Assembly: GCA_036320915.1 (NCBI GenBank)
Contig: JAXBDG010000003.1
Span: 930,001-994,000 of the forward strand
From: Linnemannia elongata
Taxonomy: Eukaryota; Mortierellomycota; Mortierellomycetes; Mortierellales; Mortierellaceae
Length of the DNA stretch: 64,000 nt
Reading direction: 5' to 3'
Shown: one piece after another, positions 1 to 12,434 of the stretch
Position numbering within the stretch: position 1 is the stretch's first letter
Layout of the letters: every line of letters starts with the position of its first letter
The notes under the pieces: model-generated
Told to the model about the DNA's origin: nothing
What the model saw: only the letters and a program-made list of their open reading frames with translations
Databases searched by the model: none
Made by a program: the position numbers and the translations under genes

Positions 1-93
1 AGGAGGCGTGTCGGAGGCGCCTCCCTTTTTGATCAGAACTGGAATCTAATTTCGTTATCCTTTATGGCGCCTTTTCATGATACCATTTCATAG

Positions 94-217
94 ATCGCCT
101 TGAGGGGCACATTTGCTCAAATCGTTTCAGATGCGGGAGTCTTCAGTGGTGGCCGTTACAAGATCCGTCAGGAGGACATCCCCACCGTCCTGCCATATGT
201 CCAGGTAACGTTCACAG

Positions 218-257
<40 letters not shown>

Positions 258-367
258 CTGTTTGATGATGTCCTTTGTAGCGCAAGAGAACATGACAGCT
301 AATATGTTTGTTGTCTTCATGTTTCTAGCCTGTCTGGGCGGAGAGCCAGATGGACACCTCGTCCTGA
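94..367 (+). CDS. 3' end of an unrecognised gene (last two exons)
   Basis: A short coding stretch is bounded by plausible splice sites: an acceptor at 91-93, an exon 94-204 ending at a CAG/GTAACG donor, an intron with a 36-T run, an acceptor TTTCTAG at 326-328, and a final exon 329-367 closed by TGA. The exons join in phase 0 and give about 49 residues that include GGRYKIRQEDIP. I do not recognise the family. The 5' part lies outside the window or upstream of the intron that ends at 93. The codon pattern looks like coding sequence, but the model rests only on splice sites and phase. Confidence 0.3.
222..257. repeat. Poly-T tract of 36 nt
   Basis: An uninterrupted run of T lies inside the predicted intron 205-328 of the leftmost gene. 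It is one of five T runs of 26 nt or more in the first 3.8 kb. Confidence 0.9.
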
Positions 368-538
368 AGAAAATGAAAGAAAGGGCTTGTTTGGATTTAT
401 CAAAGAGAAACGGATGCACACAAACATCCAACAAAAAGAAAGCCAAATAAAATTCATTTTCGCGTTTGAGCAAATCTATGGGCGTTAGAATGGAATGTGG
501 AATAACAATAAGATGATGGTATAGATAAAATCCCGGGT

Positions 539-1273
539 CTAAGGACCACCTGGGACGAGGAATAGGCCGGAAACAAAAGCCAAAACAAAGCACCATCCTA
601 AGTCCCTGAGCCCCACTCTAGTTCCAGCTCCACTACTGCTCGTCGGCACTCTGGTTCCGCCGAGGGTCTCCTCACAGACCTGCTTCATGGCCTTGACATT
701 CTGGTTGGTCACATTATAGAAAACATCTCTCAGGAACGCCTTCTGACCCGTGGAACGGAAACAGTTGCTACAGTCTTGCAGGGCTTCGATTTCTGATCCT
801 TGGTTGCCGCTGTTGCAGAGGCAGTTGTAGAAGGGCAGGACTTGGGTGATGACGGTCAAGTTGACGGTTGCGGGAGGGATCAGGGCAGTGCAGTTTCTGA
901 TGGCGGGGAATTCTTTTTGGCAGGCTACACAGGCGTCCGAGGTGGAGAAGATTGGGTTTGGAGGCTGGACTGGAGCTCCTTGAGTTCCTGGGGATGCGGG
1001 TGCTGGAGTACCGGGTGCGGTGCTTGGTGGTGTTGCTGGAGTTGAAGGAGGTGGTGGAATGGTGACTGGCGGTTGGTCTGGTGAGAGAGAAGATGGAGTA
1101 GGAGGTGAGGAGGGAGCTTGTTCGAGTTCTTCAGGACCTGAGTCTAGGTCTGAATCTGAATCCGAGTCGTCATTTTGACCATAAACGACGGATGTGAAGA
1201 GGCATGCGACGAGGAGGAGGATGAAGAGGAGGTGTGGTGATGAACGGCGGGTGTTGGACAATATTGAAACCAT
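539..1273 (-). CDS. Secreted cysteine-rich protein, probably GPI-anchored
   Basis: This single-exon gene encodes 244 residues. I chose the ATG at 1273 because it starts a classic signal peptide: a basic stretch, then LLFILLLVACLF, then a likely cut after VVYG. Upstream in-frame sequence is hydrophobic leader-like translation of the 5' UTR. After the signal comes an acidic Asp/Ser patch and a long Pro/Ser/Thr-rich linker, typical of O-glycosylated wall proteins. A compact domain with eight cysteines follows (CxxC, single C, CxC, CxxC, single C) with NxT/S sites. The C-terminus has a small-residue ω-like segment (SSSGAG) and a hydrophobic tail with no basic residues after it, which fits GPI attachment. 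The family is not named; similar fungal extracellular proteins have no known function. It diverges from the Atos-like gene. Confidence 0.8.
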   Translation of the reverse strand: MVSILSNTRRSSPHLLFILLLVACLFTSVVYGQNDDSDSDSDLDSGPEELEQAPSSPPTPSSLSPDQPPVTIPPPPSTPATPPSTAPGTPAPASPGTQGAPVQPPNPIFSTSDACVACQKEFPAIRNCTALIPPATVNLTVITQVLPFYNCLCNSGNQGSEIEALQDCSNCFRSTGQKAFLRDVFYNVTNQNVKAMKQVCEETLGGTRVPTSSSGAGTRVGLRDLGWCFVLAFVSGLFLVPGGP

Positions 1274-1910
1274 TGTGGATGAAAAGTAGGATAGGAAGTT
1301 GAGGGGAAGAGCAAGTTGTATCTGGAGGGAAGAGACGAACGAAGGTAAGAAGAAGGAAATAGAGTAAAGCAAGAAAAGGTGGAGATGGAGTGAACAGGTC
1401 AGTGCACGGTTTTATGGATCCTGGAGCCTACTTGTTTACTTTGCTTGCAGCAGCTGGCTAGGAACAATAGGATGCTAAAATTAGGTTCTCAGGGAATGCA
1501 GAAAGGATGGGATGGATGGAAAAAGTGAAGGAGCATCCTTAAAACAATTGCCTCCTGCCTACGAACGAATTGGGCCATGCATTTTTAACATTCAGCTGCT
1601 GCTTGTGAACAGTGAATACACGCCACCAAAAAGATAGGAAAAGTGAAAGAAACACGCGTTTAGAGGAGGTTCGCAAGGGATTAGGTGTTGTTACTGTTGT
1701 TGTTAGAAGGTATGGTGCTCGATACCCGTCGTCTTGTTGTTACGACTATCATTCATATCCCTTCTGATCCCTTCGGAATAAATTGGCTCAGTCAATAGCC
1801 GTCGTGCGTCTTTCGGAGTGTTTTACATGGATAGGTCTAGGGTTAGGAACGTTCACAAGGGGCTGAACGCGATTACCTCTTCTCCTCCCCAGAGGACAAT
1901 GACTGCTTTT

Positions 1911-1948
<38 letters not shown>

Positions 1949-2305
1949 CTTTCTTCCCTCCAGTGAGTAAGAAAAGGCTCACACTTTTCTTTCCTTTTGT
2001 TCTTCTCCCACCTTACTTGTTTTTTTTCTTCGCTAACCCCTTCCCTTCCTCTTCTACTTTCTGCATTCGCATTCTCCGTCCACACATTTGCACCACCCTT
2101 CCCACTTTTCATTGCCTCTTTCTCTTCCATTCCTCATTCTCACTTCATCGGATCCCTTAATTATCCACACACTCCTCCCATTCCACTCTTACTCAAACAT
2201 GGCCGTCTAACATATCCAACCCCCTTCTTGTTCCTCCCGCTCTTTTTTTTTTTCACTCTTCTTCCCTCCTCGTGTCCCCCCTACCTTCCCCTTCTTCACT
2301 TAACC
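1274..2305. other. Divergent intergenic region with a T35 tract
   Basis: No gene is seen here. It separates the secreted protein (-) from the Atos-like gene (+). It holds an uninterrupted 35-T run at 1914-1948 and, from about 1950 to 2305, a strongly CT-rich strand that looks like the promoter and 5' leader of the plus-strand gene. Confidence 0.6.
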
Positions 2306-3687
2306 ATGCCTGTACCTACCCCTCCTCGAACCCCTCCCTGCAGCAATACATCTCTTATCAACAACAACAACAATAATAATAACAGCATAACTACTACCAC
2401 CTTTACCTCTTCTACCTCTATCAACTCTGTGCTCAACCCCACGCCCAACAGTGCCACCCACACCACAACGCCACCTTTTTCCCACTACTCCGTCGTCTCT
2501 CCTTCAGCTAGGAAAACTCCTGCAGCTTCACTTGTGAACAGTCTTACTGGTTCTACCTATTCGAAAAAGTCCTTGCCGTCGTATCAACAACCACAACAAG
2601 AACAACAAAAGCCCCTTGTTGACTCTGCGTTGTCTAAAGGTATGCGGCAAAACATACATCAAATTAGTATGCAACAAGGAGGATGGTGTTTTCGATATGC
2701 ATCCTCTCCGGTTGCTCGTCCCCCCCTATGGTGCGCTTGAGGATTTGCATTGGGCCTTGTTGTTATTGTTTGATCTTTTTGCTTGTCATTGCTGTTGTTG
2801 TTTGTTTTGTGTTATTTGGCTCCTTTTTTTTCCTTTTCTAAATGTGCATCCCATCCTTGCAGACAAGGGATGCATGTCTTGGGGTTCGAATTTGCAAAAA
2901 TAAGGGATCCAAACAAGCGACGAAAAAAATATCTCACCTGTCTGTCTCTTTCTTTTGCTGGTTTTTTTTTTTTTTTTTTTTTTTTTTCTTGTACCCTTGT
3001 ACACTTACACAATCCCATCCCACAAAAAAAAAAAAAAAAAAACTTGCATATAGACATCATGCCGACCCCTAATGCCTTCTTCAGCGCGCTGCAACCTTCC
3101 GTTGCCTTCTCTGGAAATGTTCCTTCTACCGTCGTGGATACACCGGCCAAAGATCAGGACCAGCTTCCTCACCATCAATTTCAGCAGGCATATCCAACAG
3201 TCCAACCCAGCAACTCGCATCTGCACAGTCATGGACCTTCCTCACACAGTCACCCCCATAGTCGTAACCACAGCCAAGCTCACTCTGGCTGCCAACATGG
3301 TCCTGACCCTGCCGTGATGGAGTTCCTCTCCAAGATTGGCCAGATTATCATCAAGGCAAGAACACCGACCCCGGCAGTCCCTGGCTACCCTTCTTCGTCC
3401 AATTCGGTAACAGGAGCAGAGATGACGACTTCTAGTGGTAACTACACTGTGCCAACAGCTCAACTACAACAGTCACAGCAGCCAAGTCTAGAATCAGTCT
3501 TGCAGGACATGGATCTGTGGAGGAACAGCACACCTGTACATGTCAACATCCTGCACTCTGCTCAGCATATCCTGTTGGAGCGCTGGGTCATATCGTTCAT
3601 CCCAGCAGCAGCATCGTCGCCGAACGCAGTGTCAGCCGATTTGGCAAGGTAGGAGTCGTGTGTCATTCTGCGAGGGATTCAGGGTTC

Positions 3688-3718
<31 letters not shown>

Positions 3719-6700
3719 GAGACCTCGAAAGTTTGGCCCGTGATTACAATCACCTCGCTTCAGTCTTTTTTTTTTTTTTTTTTTTTTTTTTACTGTCGTA
3801 TTGTATCAATCCCGCTTTGCTAACCTCCCCCTATATTGCCACCCCCTTCTATCATTCTCATATCTCCTTAACCTTCTCGATCTGATCTCCACCATCACCA
3901 TGCATTTACTGCTTCCCTGCCGTCCTGCGACACCCAGTGTTACGAGTCCTTACACCGGATACCTGTCACCAAAGGCCAAACAACAACAGGCCGCCCAATG
4001 CGCATGTCCTCCTTCTTCAACAGCGCCAGCCCAGCTCAAGGACACCACCGATCTTGTGCTGTTAGTGCAGTCTCTATATACCCAGATTCGATCTCTTCCC
4101 CTCCAGAACTGCCTGACTTCATTCGACGAAAAGACCAAGCTGGCAAAGAACGATCTCGCTTACTCTGTCACCTCGGCGCACGAGGACATCACCCAGAGCC
4201 GGCAGGACAAGACGCTTTATAGCTGTACACAACCCATCGTAGGCGAGCAGGATACAACAGGAGACGCACCCGTGGTCGATCTGTCGGAGGAACCTTACAC
4301 CGAATTTGCGACCTCACTCAAGACGACTTTGCCACTCGAGTTCGTGCAGGCAGCATCTCTCAAGCTAATCAACTTTGAAGCCTCACATATGCAATGGGGA
4401 TGCATTCGAGTCACTGGAATGTATGATGAGTCGGTTGGAGGCAGGATTGCGCCAGAGGATTTCCAGGACTTGACCAAGGTACAGAAGAAACGCCAGTCGT
4501 CCTCGTCGAAGACCAAGATATCCAGCGCCTCTAGTGCTGCCCTCGCCGCTGCCAAATTGGCGAAACGACAACAGAAGGAACAATCGCCATGGACCTCTGC
4601 CGCTCAGCCAGTACAGGCAGACCTTCCACAGGAGCCAGTACGAAGTCCCATTAGCGAACCGACCGGCCTGAACCTGTATGGGCTTCCTACAAAGAGCCCA
4701 ACGTCAATAGCAGATGCCAACCTTGTTGCAGGATCGACACAGCCGCCACCGGTGATCGATCGACGCACTCAACAGTCTTCGTCACCTGTTCTCAGTCCAG
4801 AGGACCAGTTTCGTGCGCGACTACAGTCACTCAAGCAAAATGGCAACCGCCTCTTTTCATCCATCTCATCTTCGATGGGACGAACAAGCCCAGCTGCTCA
4901 GGATCCAGCGCAGGAAACGCCTCGTACCAATGTGCTTCAGGAATCCTTGCTGCCAAAGAATGACGAGCGGTCAGAGTCCACCACACCCACTCAGGAGGGA
5001 ATGCAGGCCTACCGGTTCCCACCGCCACCACCTTCACCACCACTGTCCATCCCCGTGCCACGCAAGGACAGTTTGAGCGACAGGAAGGGACCTTCGCCTT
5101 TGTCGCCAGAAGCTCAACTTGAAAAGGCGCCAAGTGGTGCGGACCCTGTCGCTCCTCAGTATGGGCAATACCCAGCAGCCTTCCAGCCTAGCCCGCCTTA
5201 CACTCAACAGCATTATCACCCGTCACGCCATGCGATATCAACCTCACCTCTTGCTCACGTCATTACGCGCAGGCGCTCTTCGCGGCTTTCGATTGTCATG
5301 AATTGCGACGATTCCCCTGATCCAGGGCGAGCTCAGAGCCCCGAAGCAACTCAGCTCAACCGAAAGTTCTTCAATGATAGCGATGACGACGATGATGACA
5401 ACCAGGATTCTTCTAGTCGCCCATCATCCAACTTGGTCCGCCGCTGGAGTTCTCTTCAGGACCAACGACATTCATTTACCCTGGACCCACGTACTCAGTC
5501 CACTAACTCTCCTTCTCGCCACTCTTACCTTCGCAGGAGCTCGCTGAATCCCTTGACTGGCTCACATGGTGACTTATTCGGATCGTTGGTCGGTTCTTAC
5601 GAGGAATCAATCCTCTCTGGAAGAATGTCTACGTTACCGTCTAAACCGCTGATCTTCACGGCGCAGATCGGTGTCCTGGCAAACCACGATTACAAGGATT
5701 GCCCTCCAAAGCTCCGATGCCCCAAGCACGTCCAACTCGAGTTTCCCGCCGTCTTTTACGACTATGAGAGCTCCTCCAACAAGCATCATCATGGAACTCA
5801 TAACACCCACCACCAACACCAACACCAATATCACCATCATCACCAACCTCACCACCCCTATCATCATCAAAACGGTCACCCTCAACATTCACATCCGATG
5901 TTTTCGACCCACCCTGGTCCCTCCAGTTTCTCCCATTCGTTCAAGTCCAACCACTCCTTCAACCAGCATGTCTCAACAAGTCCATCCCATCACACCATGG
6001 GATCATATGCGAGCTCACCCAACCTGAGCTCATTCCTTTCATCCAGTGCTCAGCTTAGTGGCTCACTTGGATCGGCGCCCAATATGCTCTCGCACAGTTT
6101 GACGCGCGCAGTTCCTACAGCGCAGGATGATCCGATATTGCCATACGTAGGAAACCTGGATCTGGACAGCGGCTTCAGAGGCGCTCGTCGATTCGCGAGA
6201 ATGCCTGGTGGGATGCGGATTCCTCTTCGTGGCCAAGTCCAGGTCATGATCAAGAATCCTAACAAGACGGTGGTGAAGGTCTTCCTTGTCCCGTACGACT
6301 TTACTGACATGCCCTCGGGTACGAAAACGTTTCTTCGACAAAAGTACTACTCGACTGGGGCTGGAATGGGACCGGTCTCGTCGACAGTCAGCAGTAGCGG
6401 TACACTGCGCTATGCGATCCATCTGCAGTTTTGCTGCCCTGCACCTGGATACGTGTACCTCTACCGTAGTATACGCGTCGTCTTTGCCAATAGAGTCCCC
6501 GACGGCAAGGAGTCTCTTCGAGTTGTTCTTGAAGGTCTGGGGATTGGATCAACGACACTTGTTGAGAATGGCGTGAGCCAGACTCCCACTGCGGCAGAAG
6601 GTCATGTGGCAGACTCCAGACAGGTGCCATCACGGAACCTTGAAGAACGATATGTGAGGATGAGAAAGGGCGAGGTACCCTTCAGTGGTAGCAAGAAGAA

Positions 6701-7310
6701 AAAGGATCAGGATGTATGCATGGACGACTTGACTTTGGGCCAGCCTCTGGGTGCATCACCGGTGACGGCATTCGGTCTTGGGCTGAATGGCGACTTTACT
6801 CGTCCTGCCCATTCTCACAACTCCTTCAATCCATACCGCAACCAGCAACAGCGACTTGATTTCGACGGTCAGCCGTATCATCATCATCAACAACATTCTG
6901 GCAGTGGCATGGATGTGGACGAGGATACGGACATGGCCTTGAATCTCGATCGGGCACAGTCGAGACGAAAGGAGCATGAAAGCTCGCTGTTCGTGACACC
7001 CATTTCCCAGTCAAGGCGGATGGCAGCCGCCGCCACATCGCGTGTGGTCCAGTCGCCAGAAAGCGCCGGCTACCTGGGGAGGGCCATGTCGGACGAGGAC
7101 GAAGACTACCAATCGATCCCGTCTAGTGTGTTGATCGGGACCCCATCGACGGTGAAGGCTGGGCCTGGACGGTCGGTGAGACCCAGTGACAACCCAGGGT
7201 CAAGCCCAGCAACCACGTCGTCGCCCAACGTGTTCTTTTCAAAGGAGTCACTGTATCTTGGCTCTAGTTCAATGGGCCGCAAAGAGAAGAACCAGATCCT
7301 TGGAATCTAA
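2306..7310 (+). CDS. Atos-family protein (DUF4210 / chromosome-segregation domain)
   Basis: The best model has three exons, 2306-2639, 3054-3648 and 3938-7310, joined in phase, giving about 1,433 residues. A shorter start at the ATG at 3059 (1,320 residues) is possible, since exon 1 encodes only low-complexity Asn/Thr/Ser/Pro sequence. The conserved N-terminal block has FLSKIGQIIIKAR, then HSAQHILLERWVISF. The C-terminal Atos core starts at SYEESILSGR and PSKPLIFTAQIGVL, then RCPKHVQLEFPAVFYDY, a His-rich insert, PYVGNLDL and a second block with IKNPNKTVVKVFLVPYDFTD and GTKTFLRQKYY. Animal members (atossa, FAM214A/B) are nuclear transcription regulators; I infer a nuclear role here. Between the blocks lie about 600 residues of Ser/Pro-rich, probably disordered sequence. 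A possible AATAAA signal follows at 7347. Confidence 0.8.
2962..3041. repeat. Intronic T26 and A18 homopolymer tracts
   Basis: A run of about 26 T at 2962-2987 and a run of about 18 A at 3024-3041 lie inside the predicted first intron (2640-3053) of the Atos-like gene. Confidence 0.75.
3690..3791. repeat. Two intronic poly-T tracts
   Basis: Runs of about 29 T (3690-3718) and 26 T (3766-3791) lie in the second intron (3649-3937) of the Atos-like gene, about 50 bases apart. Confidence 0.8.
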
Positions 7311-7346
7311 AGAAGGATCTTTGGTTTGGCCAACCTTGTCGGATCC

Positions 7347-7352
7347 AATAAA
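7347..7352 (+). terminator. Possible poly(A) signal of the Atos-like gene
   Basis: AATAAA lies 37 bases after the stop codon of the Atos-like gene. Fungal polyadenylation signals are loose, so this is only suggestive. Confidence 0.35.
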
Positions 7353-7589
7353 ATTTCATCAAAAAGTAATTTGTGGAGTCCCCAAGTCTTTCTAGACATA
7401 TGTATGAATAGAAAAGAGGGATTTTTCATTTTTGTATTCACGTTTGTCGATCTTTGCTTTTGTCAAAAGCCTTGGGGAATTACATTCTTACACTTCTTTT
7501 TCTTTCCTTTCTTTTGTCCTTTTCCTTCATTACTTTATTCCCTCTTTCCATCCTCGCTTCACTTCCCCGAACTTCTATTCCGCCCTCAA

Positions 7590-10500
7590 ATGGCTCAAAG
7601 GACTCCCCTCCTGGGCCAGGCACAGGCACAGACATCCGCCACCCCGTCACCAGCAGCACTACGATCGCGTACAGCCGCCACAACAACCTCACAGAGAACA
7701 ACCGCAACCGCATCAACAACAGCAAGGCCCAATGGCTCCAAGGGACCGGCTTCTGTATCAGCTGCACAGAAGACAGCCACCAAGGAACGCGCACCAAGCA
7801 TACGACTCGCAAAACTACTTCTCTGGGTCTTTCTCGTCCACGTTGGAGCCATCTACCTCTTCACACGCGGGTTCCTCCTCTCGCGATCCGTCCTCGACTC
7901 CAAGAGTGAATGCAGCAACACCAACATGGACGAGTCCGTCTTTACAAACCACGGACTCAGCTCTTCTGACAGGTGCTGGTACCCGCAGCAGTACAAGAAG
8001 GCCGTCGTTATTGTCATCGACGCCTTGCGCTTCGAGTAAGTCTTTTATGTTTCAACGATGAATGCACTGGGACTCTCCTCTCAATGTGAATAGAGCAAGC
8101 ATTGTATGTCAAATTTTCGATGCCATTTGTTTCTAACAAAATCCAATTTTGACATTGATAGTTTTGTTGTTCCTCACCACGACTTGCCAGAAGACGAGCA
8201 GGAACCCTACTACCTGAACAAGCTCCCTGTCATCCACAGACTCCTCGAGGAGCAGCCAGACAACACGCTCGTGTATCAATTCGTCGCCGATCCACCAACA
8301 ACTACTCTTCAGCGACTCAAGGCTCTGACGACAGGCACTCTTCCCACCATTATTGATGCTGGATCTAATTTTGCGTCGTCGGCTCTCAAGGAGGACAACT
8401 GGCTGGCTCAATTCGAGTCGTCGCGGGGTCAGGATCGGATATTATTCATGGGAGACGACACCTGGACTGGGCTGTTCCCCAGTGTCCTGAACACCAACAA
8501 CTCACATTCTTTTCCGTCGCTGGATACTCACGATCTCGACACGCTCGACAACGGCGTCATCAAGGCTCTCGGACCTGCGTTGGAGGACCCCTCAAAGTGG
8601 GATCTTTTGATTGCCCATTTCTTGGGTGTAGATCATTGCGGACACACGTATGGACCAAACGACCCTCATATGGCTGTCAAGCTGGAGCAAATGAACGATC
8701 AGCTGGAGAAAGTCCTCGCGAGCGTTTCGGATGATACGTTGGTTGTGATTATGGGCGACCATGGAATGAACGGACACGGAGACCACGGCGGTGACAGTGA
8801 CGATGAGGTCGAGGCTGGTATGGTGATCTATTCCAAGAGAAAGTTCCTCGATGCCAGCCTGCTAGATCAGTTCTCACTTGGAGACACGCTACGGTACACC
8901 AAGCCCGTTGGAGGAAATGTCTACAGGACTGTACAGCAGATTGATTTGGTCCCTACACTGTCGTTGCTCTTGGGATTGCCTATCCCCTTCAACAATTTGG
9001 GATCGGTCATTCCCGAGCTCTTTCTTTCGGCCAAGGACCCCAAGAGCGCGATTAGAGATCTCTTGAGAGCCACGCGTCTGAACGCGGCACAGGTGGCTAC
9101 CTACTTTGAGTCGTATATGGAGTTACACCCAACTTCGGATATCGCGCTGGCGGTCGAGACGGAGTTTGGCGAGCTATTTGAGCGTGCAGAGACATTCATG
9201 AGAGAACTTGGGCAGGATCCCAAGGCAAAGACGGAGGACTTGGCCAGGGCCCTGAAGCTGTACTCGGAGTACCTGCGGACGTCGTTGAGCTCCTGCAAGC
9301 GAATCTGGGCCCACTTTGACGTCCCACTCATGGCTGCAGGAGGCGGAGTTTTGTTGGCCAGTTGTTTCTGTCTCTTGCTCCATATCACCATCTATCGCGC
9401 TGTCGGGATGCCACCCAGCCTGGAGCGATTCTTGGCAGGAGGCACACTTTTGGGTATCGCACTCGCACGCTACCTGAAGCCATTGCTGCTGAAGATCGAG
9501 ACCGTTCAGGAGTCGTCCCTCGGCTTGGTGGATATAATGATATTTTCGATGTCGACCTTTTCGATTGCAGGATTCCTGCTGTGCCTTGCCCTGAATGCAA
9601 AGCCGTTCGCCAAGAAGGAGAGCTGGAATGTATTCCGCTTGATCCGGTGGCCTCCATTGTCCGGATTCCTGGCCTGCCTGTTCATCTTTGTGAACTGCCT
9701 GATCTTTGCGTCCAACTCGTACATTGTCCATGAGAGCACGTTTATCATCGGATTCCTCCAAACGTTCGGTGTTATTGGTCTCTTGTTTTCGCTCCGCGTC
9801 CCCGACAGGGCTGCACGCATCAAGGCTGTTATTCTTGTGCTGTCGTTTATGGCCATGACACGAGTCCTATCCGCCTCCACCGTCTGCCGCGAGGAGCAGG
9901 GAGATTTGTGCTCGCCCACGTTCTATGCTTCAGCCCAACAGTCTGTGCCCTCACAATGGTCCCTGGTGACGTTGGTGGGAAGTGGAGCCATCACACCTTA
10001 CCTGATCCGACGACTTCTCAGCGGCTCCAAGTCGATGAACGGCATCGCGCTTCTCTGGATCGATTATGGTCTCCGCATCGGCATCATTCTGGGCACACTC
10101 TACGCTGTCCTCGACGTTGAGGGGTCGAAGACTGATGGCACTCGAGCTGCGACTACCGGCAACAATGCCAACGCCTTTGAGCCACTCCTAGGTGGTATGT
10201 CGGCTGGAGGACAGTACTTGTGGATCAAGACGACCCTGGTTCGTATTGCCTTCGGGTTCGCGTTGATCATTGGACCGGCTGCCTGGTGGGCGAACCCTCT
10301 CTGTATGGACATCCAGACGGTCGAGGAGCCCGTGAGCGTTGATGGTGGAAACAGGAAATCGACAGGATCGTCATCGACTGCACCGGCCACCCAGCGCAAG
10401 ATTTACATTCTCGGTTACGCGAACGCATTCGGAGCCAGTTACTACATGGCGCTGACGATGATGTTCCTGTTTGTGATCCTGACGCAGAAGCCTCTGGGAG

Positions 10501-11219
10501 CGATTGTCTTATCGGTTGGATTGGCACAGATCTCTTGCCTTGTGGAACTGGTCGATATTTGGAGGGATGCCGATTTTGCGGTCTGGCAGCAAGGTGTGAT
10601 TGCGAGGATCCAGGCAGAGACCCAGGCGTCGGTTGAAAACTCGAATGGCATCGCAGCAGCAGCATCGATAGAGTCGACAGCTCAAGCGGAACAGGCCAAG
10701 GCCCCGACTCTGAACTTGCTCTTGCCAACAGTCGTCCTTTCGTTGATGGGCAACCTGCTCTTCTTTGCGACGGGTCACCAGGCAACCCTTTCCTCGATCC
10801 AGTGGTCATCTGCATTTATCGGAGTGCCGACACTCAACTACTTTTTTTCGCCTATCCTGGTGATTGTCAACACGCTGGGACCGTTCATTCTCTGCGCGAT
10901 GGCATTGCCCCTAGTGGTTCTTTGGCAGATGCCACCCAAGGCCAACAAGTTGGGCATTGTTGTCCTCTTCCCTGAGTTGACGCGCCTGTGCCTGATGATG
11001 ATGATGCACCAGTCGCTTGTCTTGGTGGCAAACATGTTCTTCACGGGAGGCATGTTCAGGCGACACTTGATGGTGTGGAAGGTGTTTGCACCTCGGTTTA
11101 TGTTACAAGCGAGCGCATTGTTGATGATGGACCTTGTCCTTGTCACGGTGACGGTGTTAGTGGTTCTGAGCAGAGTTATTCGTGAAGTCTCCGCCGTCCT
11201 CTCCATCCGTGTTGTTTAA
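7590..11219 (+). CDS. gpi13: GPI ethanolamine phosphate transferase 3 (Gpi13 / PIG-O)
   Basis: Two exons, 7590-8035 and 8162-11219, encode 1,167 residues, normal for the family. The enzyme adds ethanolamine phosphate to the third mannose of the GPI precursor in the ER membrane; this is the group later linked to proteins. After a Thr/Ala-rich N-terminus a membrane anchor ends in YLFTRGFLL, a PIG-O hallmark. The luminal alkaline-phosphatase-like domain shows VIVIDALRFDF (the intron splits this Asp codon), MGDDTWTGLFP, HFLGVDHCGHTYGPNDPHM and IMGDHGMNGHGDHGG, which carry the metal-binding Asp and His residues. The C-terminal half holds many membrane segments. The close variants Mcd4 and Gpi7 lack the TRGFLL-type start, so Gpi13 is the best call. 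Confidence 0.92.
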
Positions 11220-11900
11220 TTTATTATAACCCTTTTTCTCTCCACAATTTTGCTCATTTCATATTCTGAAAATAAACAAGCACACCATGCATTACCATCT
11301 TCTCAGCTCTTACGTCGATTGACCCTCTATTCCGTTTACGCTTTTTCTTCTTTCTTTCTTACTCTTTTTTCTTCATGATGAATATTACCACTTTTCGTAA
11401 TAACACACCTGATTCCCCGCCTCTAGATACTAAATAGAGATGGTAGGGGGACCCGGGGCACTTATTTTACCACACCGTTCCTTGCACCCTGTTTTGGTGG
11501 GCGAATGGTGTTTATGGTTTGGCCCGTGCTGGCGTGGGACCTGGCCCATTGGGCCGACGACCCACTTCCATGATGCCTAAAAATAGTCTTTGAAGTGGCT
11601 CCCAAACTCCCCTTCCTTCCTTTTTTCTTGTCTCCCTAACGGTCACATTTTTTGCTCGATCGGGCAGTGTGAGCAACAAAAACTTTTGTTTTGTGACATA
11701 CACTTTCGGCATCAACTTGCATCTTTCTTCTCCACATCTACATCCTTTTTCTTTTCTCATTCATTTCACCCTCTCCAGACAAACAACTCTTTCTCTCTCT
11801 CTCTCTCTACCTATAGACTGTTCATAGAACCAACACTCTCTAATACTTAGAACACTTCTACTCTCACAATAACAACAACAACAACAACAACAGCAACAAA
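11220..11900. other. Intergenic region, 3' end of gpi13 and leader of the next gene
   Basis: No gene is seen. AATAAA at 11271-11276 may be the gpi13 poly(A) signal. The stretch 11600-11900 is CT-rich and ends in a CT repeat (about 11792-11809) and an AACAAC repeat directly before the next ATG, a typical leader in this window. Confidence 0.5.
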
Positions 11901-12434
11901 ATGTCGTTCCTACTTGACGTTGCAGATCCCTCGATACACTTCCACGCCCGCCAGGGCTGTAACACCCCCTCCCCTTCGACCTCACCCTCAAAAACCCCCT
12001 CCATCAACCCCATCGATGCTGCTGCTTCCTCCTCCTCCTCCTCAAGTAAAGACACAAAGTCCTCAATAGCCGGAAGACCCATCTCAGCCCTCACCTCCCG
12101 CCTCGGAGCCATCGCCACTGCCTCTTCTACCTCATCAAGTACTACCCAACTCCCCTCCAACACCTCAAGTAGTAATCACCTCGGCGTCCCCACATCATCA
12201 ATGTTCTCGGCAATGTCAAGAATGATCCGCCAAGTGTCTGCCAGCACAACCCCCTTGGGCTCGTCACCTCCCTCGGGAGCCAACACTCCCGATGCATCTT
12301 CGGCCCATGTTTCGGATCCGTTTCATCGGGCCACGCCCGTTTCGACTATCGGGTCTGCGTTGTCGTCACCCTGGATGAAGCCCTCGGTCTGTGATGATGA
12401 TCATATGAACAAGTTGGTCTCCTTCCAGCTTTGA
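11901..12434 (+). CDS. Ser/Thr-rich orphan protein
   Basis: A single-exon gene of 177 residues starts right after an AACAAC-rich leader. It begins with MSFLLDVADPSIHFHARQG, is rich in Ser, Thr, Pro and Ala, and ends with VSTIGSALSSPWMKP and an acidic patch. There is no signal peptide, membrane segment or known domain. The leader, start context and third-position C preference support a real gene. I do not recognise the family. It may be a short disordered regulator with Ser-Pro or Thr-Pro phosphosites, but that is a guess. Confidence 0.6.
   Translation: MSFLLDVADPSIHFHARQGCNTPSPSTSPSKTPSINPIDAAASSSSSSSKDTKSSIAGRPISALTSRLGAIATASSTSSSTTQLPSNTSSSNHLGVPTSSMFSAMSRMIRQVSASTTPLGSSPPSGANTPDASSAHVSDPFHRATPVSTIGSALSSPWMKPSVCDDDHMNKLVSFQL

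Noticed and set aside
2880..2895. B-box-like GGTTCGAATTT in intron 1 of the Atos-like gene
   Set aside because: The end of the B box is wrong, no A box lies at tRNA spacing, and no cloverleaf can be drawn.
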